Below, piece by piece: positions 45,063 to 54,512 of a stretch of DNA of 64,000 nucleotides (positions are counted from its first letter, which is position 1; each line of letters starts with the position of its first letter). The position numbers and the translations under genes are program-made. Under the pieces are notes generated by a model. That model ran no database searches. It saw only the letters and a program-made list of their open reading frames with translations, and was not told where the DNA came from. The stretch is taken from positions 34,024-98,023 of the forward strand of contig JAKOMP010000011.1 of the NCBI GenBank assembly GCA_022241785.1, read 5' to 3'. The DNA is from Cyanocohniella sp. LLY (GTDB taxonomy: Bacteria; Cyanobacteriota; Cyanobacteriia; Cyanobacteriales; Nostocaceae).

Positions 45063-46091
45063 TTATTTTTTTAATTGGAAGTCCCTTGGGGTTTGCGGTT
45101 GAGTGCTGATTTCGTTGGGGCAAGGACGATTATGTTCAACGTCAGTAATATTAGTAAAGGTTGTCTCAGCAATATTGTGGAGAGCTTCTTCTGTAAAAAA
45201 GGCTTGATGTCCAGTAATTAATACGTTGGGAAAGGTTGTCAGACGTTGGAAGACATCATCTTGAATGATTTCGCCAGATAAATCCTCAAAAAACAAATCC
45301 GATTCCTGCTCGTAGACATCCACACCCAAAGAACCGATTTTGCGTGACTTTAATCCTTCGATGACTGCCTGGGTATCAATTAATGCGCCTCGACTGGTAT
45401 TAATTAACATCACTTTCGGCTTCATTTGTTCTATGGACTCGGTATTAATCAAGTGATGAGTTTCCGGCGTGAGGGGACAATGGAGGGAGATGATATCAGA
45501 GTTAGCAAATAACTCAGGCAACTCTACATATTTCCCGCCCATTGCTGCTAATTCTGCATTGTGATACACATCATAGGCGAGTAAATGACAACCAAAACCT
45601 TTCATAATTTGTCCTAAAATTAGACCGATTTTGCCAGTACCAATAATCCCTACGGTGCGTCCATTGAGGTTAAATCCCAACAGTCCTGAGAGGGCAAAAT
45701 TACCTTCGCGGACACGGTTATAGGCATGATGAATTTTGCGATTGAGGCTTAAAATCAATCCTACGGCATGTTCTGCAACCCCATAGGGTGAATAAGCAGG
45801 GACACGGACGACTTTAATACCCAAATCTGCTGCGGCTTGTAAGTCTACGTTGTTAAATCCGGCACATCGTAGGGCAATGAGGCGAGTTCCCCCGGAAGCA
45901 AGAATTTCTAAAGTTGGGGCATCAACCAGATCATGTACAAATACACACACAGCCGGAAATCCTGCGGCTAAGATAGCGGTGCTTTGATTCAAACGGGGTT
46001 CAAAAAAAACCAACTCATGTTGAATGGGAGAATTTGCAGCTTCTAAAAACTGTCGGTCATAGGCCTTTGTACTGAAGACTGCTACTTTCAT
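45063..46091 (-). CDS. D-lactate dehydrogenase (2-hydroxyacid dehydrogenase)
   Basis: NAD-dependent reduction of pyruvate to D-lactate, or a related 2-hydroxyacid reaction, in the cytosol. The 342-residue protein has catalytic-domain RCAGFNNVD, the NAD Rossmann motif GIIGTGKIG (about 146-154), [27 protein letters not shown] and the catalytic His in ITGHQAFFT. The long C-terminal [16 protein letters not shown] loop is the mark of the LdhA/DdhA branch. The protein is slightly longer than its relatives at the C-terminus (about 15 extra residues). Confidence 0.88.
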   Translation of the reverse strand: MKVAVFSTKAYDRQFLEAANSPIQHELVFFEPRLNQSTAILAAGFPAVCVFVHDLVDAPTLEILASGGTRLIALRCAGFNNVDLQAAADLGIKVVRVPAYSPYGVAEHAVGLILSLNRKIHHAYNRVREGNFALSGLLGFNLNGRTVGIIGTGKIGLILGQIMKGFGCHLLAYDVYHNAELAAMGGKYVELPELFANSDIISLHCPLTPETHHLINTESIEQMKPKVMLINTSRGALIDTQAVIEGLKSRKIGSLGVDVYEQESDLFFEDLSGEIIQDDVFQRLTTFPNVLITGHQAFFTEEALHNIAETTFTNITDVEHNRPCPNEISTQPQTPRDFQLKK

Positions 46092-46239
46092 GCCAAACCT
46101 CAGGCTATATGCTGCATATTTTTTCCCATATATGATAGCTTGCTGGTTACAAGAGCGATCGCATCTTCCTATGACTGCTATTGCTGCTAGCTATGGGCGT
46201 GAAGATTGCTGTGGGTAGTTCCATCGCTAAAGCAAAACT

Positions 46240-47373
46240 TTAGGATTTGCTCTGAATATTTTGCTCAGTTGCTCCTAGTTGAGCTTGAGTACGCCGCAAT
46301 TCCTCTAATGCTGCTTCTAAGCTGAGATTTTTTTCATTTAACTCCCGTGTGCGGGCGCGGACTTTTTCTTCTAGAACCTGGCTATATACTTCTAGCTGTT
46401 CGTTGGTATCATGTTGGACTTGAATAAGTTGCTGAACTTCCTGGATGAGACGATTCAGAGAAGCAGCTAAGATACCCACTTCATCATTAGTCATGATGGG
46501 TGCTTGCAAGTCAAAATTAGATTCCTCTGTCACCTGTTGGGCAACATGAGTAACTGCTTGAATGGGACGGGCAATGGCGCGACTAGTGTAAATTGCTAAT
46601 AATGTAGCGATGGCAATTGATAGTGACAGACTGCCTAAAATAATATTTAGACGCAATTTTTCTGCCCTTTGCAGTTCCAAATTTGCTTGCTGATACTCCT
46701 GGGCTATTACTTCTACAAGGTTTGTAATGTCATCTAGAAAATCATCAATCATAAAAACTGATGAGCCATGCATGAAGTTGAATAGTTGCGTTTGCGCTAT
46801 GCTAATTTCCTGTGATGATAATTGACTGGGATTATTATTCTTAAATAGAGATTCTGTGCGCTCTAAGTAAGCATCAAAGCCTTTATGGGTCTGCAATAAG
46901 CGGTGAACTGCTTTTTGTTCGATTACAGAATCATAGATGATGCTGTTTTCAGTGCTGTAGTTAGCCTTGAAATCAAACCAAACTTGTCTAGCTTGCTCAA
47001 CATACTTCAATAACTGAGTATATTGTTCTCCCCATCTTGGTGGTTGATCCATGTACAAAATCAACTTGTGTTGGTTGGTGCGAACCCGAAACACAATGGT
47101 TTTCAGTTGATACATCTGATATAACTCTTCAATGGCTGCTTCTTTGCGTTGGTGTGCTTGTCGCTGGTAATGATCTGCAATCAAAAAACCGATGCTAGTT
47201 CCCAGTAAAACAACGCTTAACAGCAGTCCATATCCCAGACCAATTTTTTGACCAACCTTCAGATGTCTAAACCAATACCTAGAACTACTGGCATCTGCAC
47301 TTAAAGATTCCGAGGGGTTATGGGACTGATCAAAAGCCAGTTCATCAAAGTTATTGTGCTGTTTCATAATCAA
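46240..47373 (-). CDS. Membrane receptor with HAMP domain, no kinase core
   Basis: A 377-residue protein with two membrane helices (about 45-66 and 240-262), a roughly 170-residue helical extracytoplasmic sensor between them, then HAMP (about 263-318) and a coiled coil ending in QVLEEKVRARTRELNEKN, the linker that in relatives leads straight into HisKA. Here the chain stops soon after (GATEQNIQSKS). There is no HisKA, HATPase, cyclase or MCP domain, and no remnant follows in the 148-bp gap. Signalling would need a partner protein. It precedes the two-component pair by about 235 bp of repeat. Confidence 0.75.
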   Translation of the reverse strand: MIMKQHNNFDELAFDQSHNPSESLSADASSSRYWFRHLKVGQKIGLGYGLLLSVVLLGTSIGFLIADHYQRQAHQRKEAAIEELYQMYQLKTIVFRVRTNQHKLILYMDQPPRWGEQYTQLLKYVEQARQVWFDFKANYSTENSIIYDSVIEQKAVHRLLQTHKGFDAYLERTESLFKNNNPSQLSSQEISIAQTQLFNFMHGSSVFMIDDFLDDITNLVEVIAQEYQQANLELQRAEKLRLNIILGSLSLSIAIATLLAIYTSRAIARPIQAVTHVAQQVTEESNFDLQAPIMTNDEVGILAASLNRLIQEVQQLIQVQHDTNEQLEVYSQVLEEKVRARTRELNEKNLSLEAALEELRRTQAQLGATEQNIQSKS

Positions 47374-47543
47374 TCACGACTCAGATGAACTTGAATCCGT
47401 TCCAGTAGGAGGGAGTGGGGAGTGGTGAGTGGGGAATGGGGGAGAAAAGAAAATAACTTTAATTGGCAGATAAATGCCTAAAATCATTGCTGAATTTAGA
47501 AATACATGGATTTTCATTCGGCGGTTATTAAATTTGTTTCCTC

Positions 47544-47608
47544 TACTCCCTACTCCCTACTCCCTACTCCCTACTCCCTACTCCCTACTCCCTACTCCCC
47601 ACTCCCTA
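47544..47608. repeat. TACTCCC heptamer array
   Basis: Nine near-perfect TACTCCC units. The array abuts the stop codon of the response regulator gene (47609). Confidence 0.85.
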
Positions 47609-48277
47609 TTAACTCCTTAGACGATAGCCCATACCTCTAACTGTCTCAATGAGTTTGCTACCTAGTTTTTTGCGGAGATAACCGACGTATACATCAACAA
47701 TATTAGAACCTGGGTTATAATCGTAACCCCAAACGTGATCTAACAGTTGTTCTCGACTGATGACTTGTCCCGGATGACGGCAAAACATTTCTACCATTGC
47801 AAATTCACGGGCGGGTAGTTCGATGAGGCGATCGCTTATCTTAACTTGTCGAGTCCGTAAATCAAGTACTAAGTTACCGGATCTCAAGGTTAGGTCTGTA
47901 GTATCTCTGACAGTTCTGTGACCTCGCAACCGCAATCTTACCCGTGCCAGGAGTTCTTCAAATCGGAAGGGTTTAGTGACATAATCATCTGCTCCTCCTT
48001 CTAGTCCAGCAACTTTGTCGTTAATGTCGCTACGAGCAGAAAGGATAATTACTGGTAGGTTTTCGCCCTGTCCCCGCAGTTCTTGAAGTACTTGAAATCC
48101 ATCTTTGCTGGGTAAACCCAAATCCAAAATTAATAAATCGAATGTGCCACTTGCTACCACGTCTAGCACATGTTGTCCATCTGTAACGACTGTGGTTGTA
48201 AATCCTTGCGATCGCAATCCTTTTTGGATAAACGAGGCAATTCGGGATTCATCTTCAACGATGAGAATGTTGGGCAT
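47609..48277 (-). CDS. OmpR/PhoB-type response regulator
   Basis: A 222-residue DNA-binding regulator. Receiver domain (1-120) with Asp52 (LILDLGLPS), Thr-to-Ser substitution in ILSARSD and Lys in DYVTKPF; winged-helix output (about 130-220) with ELPAREFAMVEMFCRHPGQV (cut), REQLLDHVWGYDYNPGSNIVDVYV and GYRLRS. The Met at 48277 is used: it gives the family start and overlaps the upstream kinase gene by 23 bp. It is the partner of the kinase, and target genes are unknown. Confidence 0.93.
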   Translation of the reverse strand: MPNILIVEDESRIASFIQKGLRSQGFTTTVVTDGQHVLDVVASGTFDLLILDLGLPSKDGFQVLQELRGQGENLPVIILSARSDINDKVAGLEGGADDYVTKPFRFEELLARVRLRLRGHRTVRDTTDLTLRSGNLVLDLRTRQVKISDRLIELPAREFAMVEMFCRHPGQVISREQLLDHVWGYDYNPGSNIVDVYVGYLRKKLGSKLIETVRGMGYRLRS

Positions 48278-49880
48278 GGGTACTGGTTTTTTGCGGCGGA
48301 TCGAGAGGTAAAACAATGGTGAACATTGAGCCTTTGCCTAATTGACTGCGAAGTAATACTTGCCCGCAGTGAGACTCGGCGATCGCTCGCACTATGGATA
48401 GTCCTAACCCCGCACCCTCAGAACGACGGCGACTATTAGAAGTTCGGGCAAAGCGCTCAAAAATCCGTTTTTGATCAACAAGGGGAATGCCTTCGCCTGT
48501 ATCGCGTACCCAGAACCGCACCTTACCTTTGGCGATCGCTGAACCTATGGCAATAGTATCACTGTTATTTGTATGCTGAGTAGCATTTTGCGCTAAATTC
48601 ATCATGGCTTCAGTAATTCTTTGGCGATCTACGACAATGCGGCCTTTGGCCACAGCATCTATTTGCCAGTCTCTTTCTGCTAGTGCTTGAGCTTTGCAAA
48701 ATAACTCTTGGGTTAACTCTGCTACATTTACTGTTGTTAACTGTAAAAAGTCTGTGCGTTCTGCTTTGGCTAGCAAAATTAAATCATCAACTAAACGACT
48801 CATACGGTCTAGTTCTCCTATGACCAATGCCAAAGTTTCTTGTTGTTCTTGGGGATCATCTCCCATGAGTTCCAAATGTCCACGAATAATGGTGATGGGA
48901 GTTCTCAGTTCATGTCCCGCATCGTTGACAAATTCTCGTTGGGTAGCAAAGGCTGCTTCTAGCCTGTCCATCATTTCATTAAATGTGCTTGCCAGTTCTC
49001 CTAGTTCTCCTCTACCACGCGCCGGTAGACGTTGAGTTAAATCTGACTCACTAATGGCATGAGCTGTTGTGATAATTGTCCTTAAAGGAGCCATGATCCT
49101 CCCTGCCGCTAACCAAGCTAAAATTAACGACACTATAAAGACTAAACTAGAAACTTGAATAATCACACCTACTGCTTCTAATGCTTGTACTCGTTCCCCG
49201 GCAGTATTGTGAGCAACAACAAAGACTCCCCGTGTTTCTCCATTAATGGCAATGGGTTCTACTGTGTAAATAATTTTACTACCATCAGGAGTGAAAAATT
49301 CTTGTTCTTCGTTTTCTGCTTGGGTTTGTATTGCCCATTGTTTCATCAGTAGTGAGTCTGTAGCTAATTGCTTGGGACGAGCGCGAGGACTGGATTTGTA
49401 AAATTCACCATCAATAAAAGTAATGAAATAGGTTTCATCTTCGGGTATGCGATACAACAGATAAGCTCGAAATAGCTTCATTAAATCTTCTACAGATTGG
49501 GAAACAGCGATTTGTTCTTGTTGTGAGAGTAACCAATTCTGCTGTGACTCAATGAGCATTTGTTGTGGGTCATCATCAGTGGTGACATCCTCTGTAATTA
49601 AGCTTGTACCGCTAATTAACGCTCGAAAAGCTATCATGTCTGCCTTTATAGCCTGACGACCACGTTCATCAATACGCTGGTAGAGCTGATAGCGAAATGC
49701 CGGAATGGCAATGAGAAATGTGATTCCTAAAATCAGTAAGTACCAAAGCAAAATCCGGGTGCGTACTTCTCCTAACACTTGCTGCCACAATGTCAACCTT
49801 TGCGGGATGTTGCAGATAGACAAGCGTTCACTAATGCCGAGCCGGAGGCGATCGCATAGACGATTTATTGACATGCTCAT
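48255..49880 (-). CDS. Membrane sensor histidine kinase
   Basis: A 541-residue classical kinase: membrane helix near 50-70, extracytoplasmic sensor of about 170 residues, second helix near 240-262, HAMP, HisKA with His323 in DAGHELRTPITII, HATPase with N box (MMNLAQNATQHT), DTGEGIP and GAGLGLSIV. The ATG at 49880 has an AAGGAT ribosome site; a start 25 codons upstream has none. It is cotranscribed with the response regulator (23-bp overlap). The stimulus is not deducible. Confidence 0.9.
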   Translation of the reverse strand: MSMSINRLCDRLRLGISERLSICNIPQRLTLWQQVLGEVRTRILLWYLLILGITFLIAIPAFRYQLYQRIDERGRQAIKADMIAFRALISGTSLITEDVTTDDDPQQMLIESQQNWLLSQQEQIAVSQSVEDLMKLFRAYLLYRIPEDETYFITFIDGEFYKSSPRARPKQLATDSLLMKQWAIQTQAENEEQEFFTPDGSKIIYTVEPIAINGETRGVFVVAHNTAGERVQALEAVGVIIQVSSLVFIVSLILAWLAAGRIMAPLRTIITTAHAISESDLTQRLPARGRGELGELASTFNEMMDRLEAAFATQREFVNDAGHELRTPITIIRGHLELMGDDPQEQQETLALVIGELDRMSRLVDDLILLAKAERTDFLQLTTVNVAELTQELFCKAQALAERDWQIDAVAKGRIVVDRQRITEAMMNLAQNATQHTNNSDTIAIGSAIAKGKVRFWVRDTGEGIPLVDQKRIFERFARTSNSRRRSEGAGLGLSIVRAIAESHCGQVLLRSQLGKGSMFTIVLPLDPPQKTSTHAQHSHR

Positions 49881-49955
49881 TTTTAATCCTTGTGGTTTGC
49901 AGCTGTTTAGATGCGTATCTTGTTTATTAAACTCAAAAAAATTGTAGTTAATCAA

Positions 49956-50579
49956 TTCAAGTTAACTTTGCTCATTTAATTTTGGCAGTAGTGGCAGTAG
50001 TGGCATCACTATTTATGAGTTATACATCATATTTTTATTGAACCAAATTGAGCAAAATCACCTTCTTTACTAATGTTTAAGTTTCGGCTTAATCCAGGCA
50101 ATTAGTTTAGTAATAAAACATGAAAAAATTCTCATCTAACTTTCATGCAATTTTTATATTAAATTGATACAGTATAAAATATTGTTTAACTGATGTTAAA
50201 GTTTCAATAACCTAAACTTAATTTATTTTTTTGAGAAAACCCTCTTAAAAAGGAGAAAAAACAGATTTTGTTCAAAAATTGGGAATCTTCTGCCTAGTAA
50301 GTTCATCAGTCATTGTTAAAAAAGTATGTAATTAAATTTGATTGATAAAGCAAGGTTGTCCATGATTAATCAGGCTAAGTTCAGTAATAATCAAGTTGAT
50401 TTCCGAAAAAAGTGTTTCCTCAATTTGTAAATTGTTGAGTACAGCCTGACTAGCACATTATCCATCCAAAGGCTGAAGCAAAGGACTTAATAACTAAGCC
50501 TACATAGGCAAGTTAATTATGCGGATATTGCGATAAAAAACGGTATTAGCACTGGATAAAATATTTGTCAGGAGTGCAA
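49956..50579. other. Intergenic region (about 620 bp) before the glycosyltransferase cluster
   Basis: AT-rich; contains a short GGCAGTAGT tandem repeat at about 49983. It must hold promoters for the two-component genes and, on the other strand, the glycosyltransferase cluster. No recognised regulatory motif. Confidence 0.4.
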
Positions 50580-51866
50580 ATGAAGAACTTGTTCCCTCGC
50601 TGTAGAGAAATAACACAAACATCGGCTAGTGGAGAGCCTCCGGCGGCCAGCAATTCATTCAGCAATGGACGAAAGTGGCGTATTGCTTTATACTCTCATG
50701 ACACAATGGGGCTGGGACACAAACGCCGCAATTTTTTAATTGCTCAAACCTTGGGTTGTTCGCCCCTAGAAACCGATATTTTACTGATTAGCGGTATAAA
50801 AGATGCCAGCAATATCCCCACACCTCCAGGCGTAGATTGTTTAACCCTACCTGCTTTACATAAAAATATTGACGGGGAATATCAGGCGCGCCGATGGGAT
50901 TTATCATTGCAGGAAATTATTACACTGCGATCGCAAGTCATTCTGACGACGATTAAAGCCTTTAAACCCGATATTTTCATTGTGGATAATGTACCGCGTG
51001 GAGCCGTCAATGAACTAGATCCCACGCTGAATTACTTGCAAAGCCAAAAACAAACACATTGCATTCTCGGTTTGCGGGATGTCTTAGATGAACCCAAATC
51101 CGTGCGTCGAGATTGGAAACGCAAAGCGAATGAAAAGGCGATTCAAACATACTATGATGCTGTTTGGGTGTATGGTGATCCAAAAGTTTATGATTTAGTG
51201 CATGAATATCAATTTAAGCCAAAAACCGTGTCTAAATTCCGCTACACTGGCTATCTTGATCAACGTAGCCGCCTCAAGTTCATGGATATTGAAAGCGTCC
51301 AGGCATTTAAATCACTCAATTTATCATCAGAAAAATTAGTATTGTGCATGGTGGGTGGTGGACAAGATGGAGCGAGGTTAGCGCAAACATTTGCCCATGC
51401 TGAATTACCACCAGAAATGAATGGCATTATTTTGACAGGGCCATTTATGCCACGAGAAGAAAGGCAAAAACTGCAAAACTATGCCGCTCAACGTGACAAC
51501 TTACAGGTATTAGAATACTTAGCTGAACCAACATTATTATTGAATCGAGCCGAACGAGTCATTGCAATGGGTGGTTACAATACAACTTGTGAATTACTGT
51601 CATTCGCCAAGCGATCGCTCATTGTACCCCGCATCAAACCCCGAAAAGAACAACTAATCCGGGCTGAACGATTACAAGCACTTGGCTTAATTGACGTGTT
51701 GCATCCAAATCATCTAACCCCCCAAGCCATAACCAACTGGCTAAAACAAGACATCCAACCACCCCAAGTCCGTAACCATATCGATCTCAACGGACTCACC
51801 CGCATTCCCCAATTCATAGAAGAAATCCTCACCTCTGGTCATCATTCATCACAACAAGCATCGTGA
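50580..51866 (+). CDS. MurG-like family 28 glycosyltransferase
   Basis: A 428-residue GT-B enzyme. The N-terminal nucleotide-sugar-fold start ALYSHDTMGLGHKRRNFLIAQ (cut; about 37-57) is like the GlyxGHxxR loop of MurG and SpsG-type enzymes, and the C-terminal part has MVGGGQDGARLAQ and VIAMGGYNTTCELLSF, where the donor binds. The start is the ATG with AGGAG 7 nt upstream; a TTG five codons earlier is less likely. Its substrate is unknown. First gene of a plus-strand cluster running to 61022, with two GT4 genes and two ABC exporters. Confidence 0.8.
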   Translation: MKNLFPRCREITQTSASGEPPAASNSFSNGRKWRIALYSHDTMGLGHKRRNFLIAQTLGCSPLETDILLISGIKDASNIPTPPGVDCLTLPALHKNIDGEYQARRWDLSLQEIITLRSQVILTTIKAFKPDIFIVDNVPRGAVNELDPTLNYLQSQKQTHCILGLRDVLDEPKSVRRDWKRKANEKAIQTYYDAVWVYGDPKVYDLVHEYQFKPKTVSKFRYTGYLDQRSRLKFMDIESVQAFKSLNLSSEKLVLCMVGGGQDGARLAQTFAHAELPPEMNGIILTGPFMPREERQKLQNYAAQRDNLQVLEYLAEPTLLLNRAERVIAMGGYNTTCELLSFAKRSLIVPRIKPRKEQLIRAERLQALGLIDVLHPNHLTPQAITNWLKQDIQPPQVRNHIDLNGLTRIPQFIEEILTSGHHSSQQAS

Positions 51867-51909
51867 AAGGATGAGGAAGATGAAATTTAACATCCAACCT
51901 TATTTAATT

Positions 51910-52001
51910 AGGACTTACGCACTCGCTACGAAAATTAAGGCTTTGAGATTGCTTCCCTACGGTCGCAATGACGAAAATACGTGGTTGGTTACGTAAGTCC
52001 T
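51910..52001. mobile_element. 92-bp MITE, copy 2 (inverted)
   Basis: Same perfect 10-bp ends and the same length as copy 1 at 40684-40775, in opposite orientation, with about three or four base differences. TTAATT occurs on both sides and might be a target duplication. It sits in the gap between two glycosyltransferase genes. A longer frame that begins inside it is not the true start of the next gene. Confidence 0.75.
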
Positions 52002-52067
52002 GTTAATTACGAATTACGAATTACGAATTACGTTAGCGAAGCTCCTCTGAAAGAGGCATTACGAACT

Positions 52068-53339
52068 ATGACACGTGTTGGTTACGTTCTCAAACGTTAT
52101 CCTCGATATTCTGAAACCTTTGTAGTCAATGAAATCTTAGCTCATGAAGCAGCTGGCTTAAACATTGAAATTTTTGCTTTAAGACCACCATGTGATACTC
52201 ATTTTCAAAATATTATTTCCCAGGTGCGCGCCCCTGTCACTTACATTAAAAAACCAATTCAAGGACGAGTCAGTGATTCCCTCAATAGTCTTGCGCCGAC
52301 GGCTGCTAGTTACTTTTGGGCAGAATTACAAGAAGCTAGTAAAGTTATCCCAAATTTTTGGTCAAAGTTGGCAGTTGCTGGAGGTGAACAAGCTAGCACT
52401 GTCTACCAAGCTGCATGGTTAGCACGGGAAGCACAACTTAAAGGTATTACTCATTTACACGCTCACTTTGGTACTGTGGCTACTAGTGTGGCTCGGTTAG
52501 CATCTCACTTTACAGGTATTCCTTATACTTTCACTGCTCATGCTAAAGATATCTTTCATGAAAGTGTGGAATTTGCAGATATGCAACGCAAGTTAGAAGA
52601 TGCGGCTACTGTGGTGACTGTGAGTGACTATAACCTCAAGTATTTGCAAAAAACTTATGGTGTAGCAGCCAAGCATGTCAAGCGCATTTACAACGGTTTA
52701 GATTTACGACAATTAAAATATTCTTCTCCTGCTAATCGTCCTCCTGTGATTATTTCTGTGGGGCGGTTGATTGAGAAGAAGGGGTTATCTGTATTAATAG
52801 ATGCTTGCGCCATTTTGCAGGAAAAAAATTATGATTTTCGATGTCAAATTGTGGGTACGGGGACTTTAGAAACTGCATTGAGACGGCAAATTCAAGATTT
52901 AAAATTGCAATCTACTGTGGAAATTGTGGGGCCACGGCCTCAAAATGAGGTGTTTCAATTGATGCAACAAGCGGCTGTGTTTGCAGCGCCTTATGTGATT
53001 GGTAAAGACGGGAATCGGGATGGTTTACCTACGGTTTTGTTGGAAGCAATGGCTTTGGGAACGCCTTGTGTCAGTACTGATGTGACGGGGATTCCAGAGT
53101 TGGTACGTGATGGGGAGACTGGTTTTATTGTGCCTCAATATGATGCTGAGAAGTTGGCGATGCCTGCGGCGGGCTTCGCCAACGCTCTTCAGCAACTTTT
53201 ATATGATTCGACTTTGCGGGTTGATTTGGCGCTTCGTGCTAGGAGTTTGATTGAGTCGGAGTTTGATATTGAGCGGAATGCGGGGGGTTTGAGGGGTTTA
53301 TTTTGCACGCAGAGGCGCAGAGTCGCAGAGGAGGTGTGA
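52068..53339 (+). CDS. Family 4 glycosyltransferase
   Basis: A 423-residue GT-B enzyme. VGYVLKRYPRYSETFVVNEI at the N-terminus, GITHLHAHFGTVATSVARL, FTFTAHAKDIFHES, and the donor half with IISVGRLIEKKG, EIVGPRPQNE and GLPTVLLEAMALGTPCVSTDVTGIPEL (cut) containing the catalytic E-x7-E-like pair. The start at 52068 is preferred; an ATG 29 codons upstream lies in the MITE. The final ten residues (TQRRRVAEEV) come from a CGCAGAGGCGCAGAG-type repeat. It ends 3 bp before the next gene. Confidence 0.88.
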   Translation: MTRVGYVLKRYPRYSETFVVNEILAHEAAGLNIEIFALRPPCDTHFQNIISQVRAPVTYIKKPIQGRVSDSLNSLAPTAASYFWAELQEASKVIPNFWSKLAVAGGEQASTVYQAAWLAREAQLKGITHLHAHFGTVATSVARLASHFTGIPYTFTAHAKDIFHESVEFADMQRKLEDAATVVTVSDYNLKYLQKTYGVAAKHVKRIYNGLDLRQLKYSSPANRPPVIISVGRLIEKKGLSVLIDACAILQEKNYDFRCQIVGTGTLETALRRQIQDLKLQSTVEIVGPRPQNEVFQLMQQAAVFAAPYVIGKDGNRDGLPTVLLEAMALGTPCVSTDVTGIPELVRDGETGFIVPQYDAEKLAMPAAGFANALQQLLYDSTLRVDLALRARSLIESEFDIERNAGGLRGLFCTQRRRVAEEV

Positions 53340-53342
53340 AGG

Positions 53343-54512
53343 GTGAGAGTTGCATATATCTGTGCTGATCCGGGGATTCCTGTTTTTGGGCAAAAGGGTT
53401 GCTCGATTCATGTGCAGGAGGTGATCCGGGGGTTGCAAGGACAGGGGTGTGAGGTGGATTTGTTTGCTACTCGGTTGGGGGGCGATTTACCTGCGGATTT
53501 GGTTAATGTTGGGGTTTGTAAACTTCCTGCTATTCCTAAGCAGGAAAAGGCTTTACGGGAGCAAGCGGCTTTGGCGATTAATCCTGATTTGTATCGGGAT
53601 TTGGAGAGGTTTGGCTGTTTTGACTGCATTTATGAGCGTTATTCTCTTTGGAGTTATAGCGCTATGGAGTTTGCTCAAGCTATGGGTATTCCTGGTTTGT
53701 TGGAGGTAAATTCACCTTTGATTTTAGAACAGGCGAAGCATCGAGGTTTGATTGATGTTCATGGTGCTGAAGATGTGGCTAATCGGGTTTTTTCGGCGGC
53801 TACGGTGATTCTTACTGTATCTGAGGAAGTGAAAAGTTATTTAATGAATTATGTGGATGAATCTAAAGTTTATGTGATTCCTAATGGGGTGAATCCGCAG
53901 CGGTTTTCTGTTGTTGATAATGATAATTTATCAGACAGTTTTACTGTTGGCTTTGTCGGTTCATTAAAACCTTGGCATGGATTACCAATTCTTACAGAGG
54001 CTTTTGCTTATCTGCATCAACGTGTTCCCAATGCTCGACTTTTGATTGTGGGTGATGGCCCGGAAAGAGAAAATCTAGAAGCGGAATTAGCAGCCAAAAA
54101 ATTAGATGCTTATACTCAATTTACTGGTGCGGTGCATCCTGATACTGTTCCCCAATTCTTAACAAGAATGGATGTGGCTGTTGCACCTTATCCTGCACAA
54201 TCTGATTTTTATTTTTCTCCGTTAAAAGTGTATGAATATATGGCGGCTGGTTTGCCTGTAGTTGTTAGTAATATTGGGCAATTAGCAGATTTAATTGATT
54301 CAGGGGTAAATGGTATTCTTTGTCCTCCTGGTGATGCGATCGCACTGGCTAATTCCTTAGAACAATTATGGCGATCGCCTACTCTGCGTCATAGTTTAGG
54401 ACAAGCTGCTCGCAACACGGTGCTAACACATCATACTTGGGATGCGATCGCCCAAAAGATTCTGCATCTAGCTGGATTGGTTGGAGGTGAGGCGATAAAT
54501 GTCAAAGCCTAG
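53343..54512 (+). CDS. Family 4 glycosyltransferase
   Basis: A 389-residue GT-B enzyme starting GTG. AYICADPGIPVFGQKGCSIHVQE (cut), then the donor half SFTVGFVGSLKPWHGLPIL, LLIVGDGPERENLEAE and FYFSPLKVYEYMAAGLPVV, with the E-x7-E pattern in EYMAAG. It follows the other GT4 by 3 bp and overlaps the ABC exporter by 14 bp. Tight coupling of three genes shows they act in one pathway. The acceptor is unknown; a lipid- or polysaccharide-linked sugar is inferred from the exporters. Confidence 0.88.
   Translation: MRVAYICADPGIPVFGQKGCSIHVQEVIRGLQGQGCEVDLFATRLGGDLPADLVNVGVCKLPAIPKQEKALREQAALAINPDLYRDLERFGCFDCIYERYSLWSYSAMEFAQAMGIPGLLEVNSPLILEQAKHRGLIDVHGAEDVANRVFSAATVILTVSEEVKSYLMNYVDESKVYVIPNGVNPQRFSVVDNDNLSDSFTVGFVGSLKPWHGLPILTEAFAYLHQRVPNARLLIVGDGPERENLEAELAAKKLDAYTQFTGAVHPDTVPQFLTRMDVAVAPYPAQSDFYFSPLKVYEYMAAGLPVVVSNIGQLADLIDSGVNGILCPPGDAIALANSLEQLWRSPTLRHSLGQAARNTVLTHHTWDAIAQKILHLAGLVGGEAINVKA

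Noticed and set aside
44914..45102. 62-codon frame rich in Leu-Leu-Pro-Ala
   Set aside because: Translation of the TGCTCCC heptamer array.
51981..52067. 29-codon N-terminal extension of the GT4 protein
   Set aside because: It begins in the MITE and adjoining ATTACGA repeats; the ATG at 52068 gives the family start.
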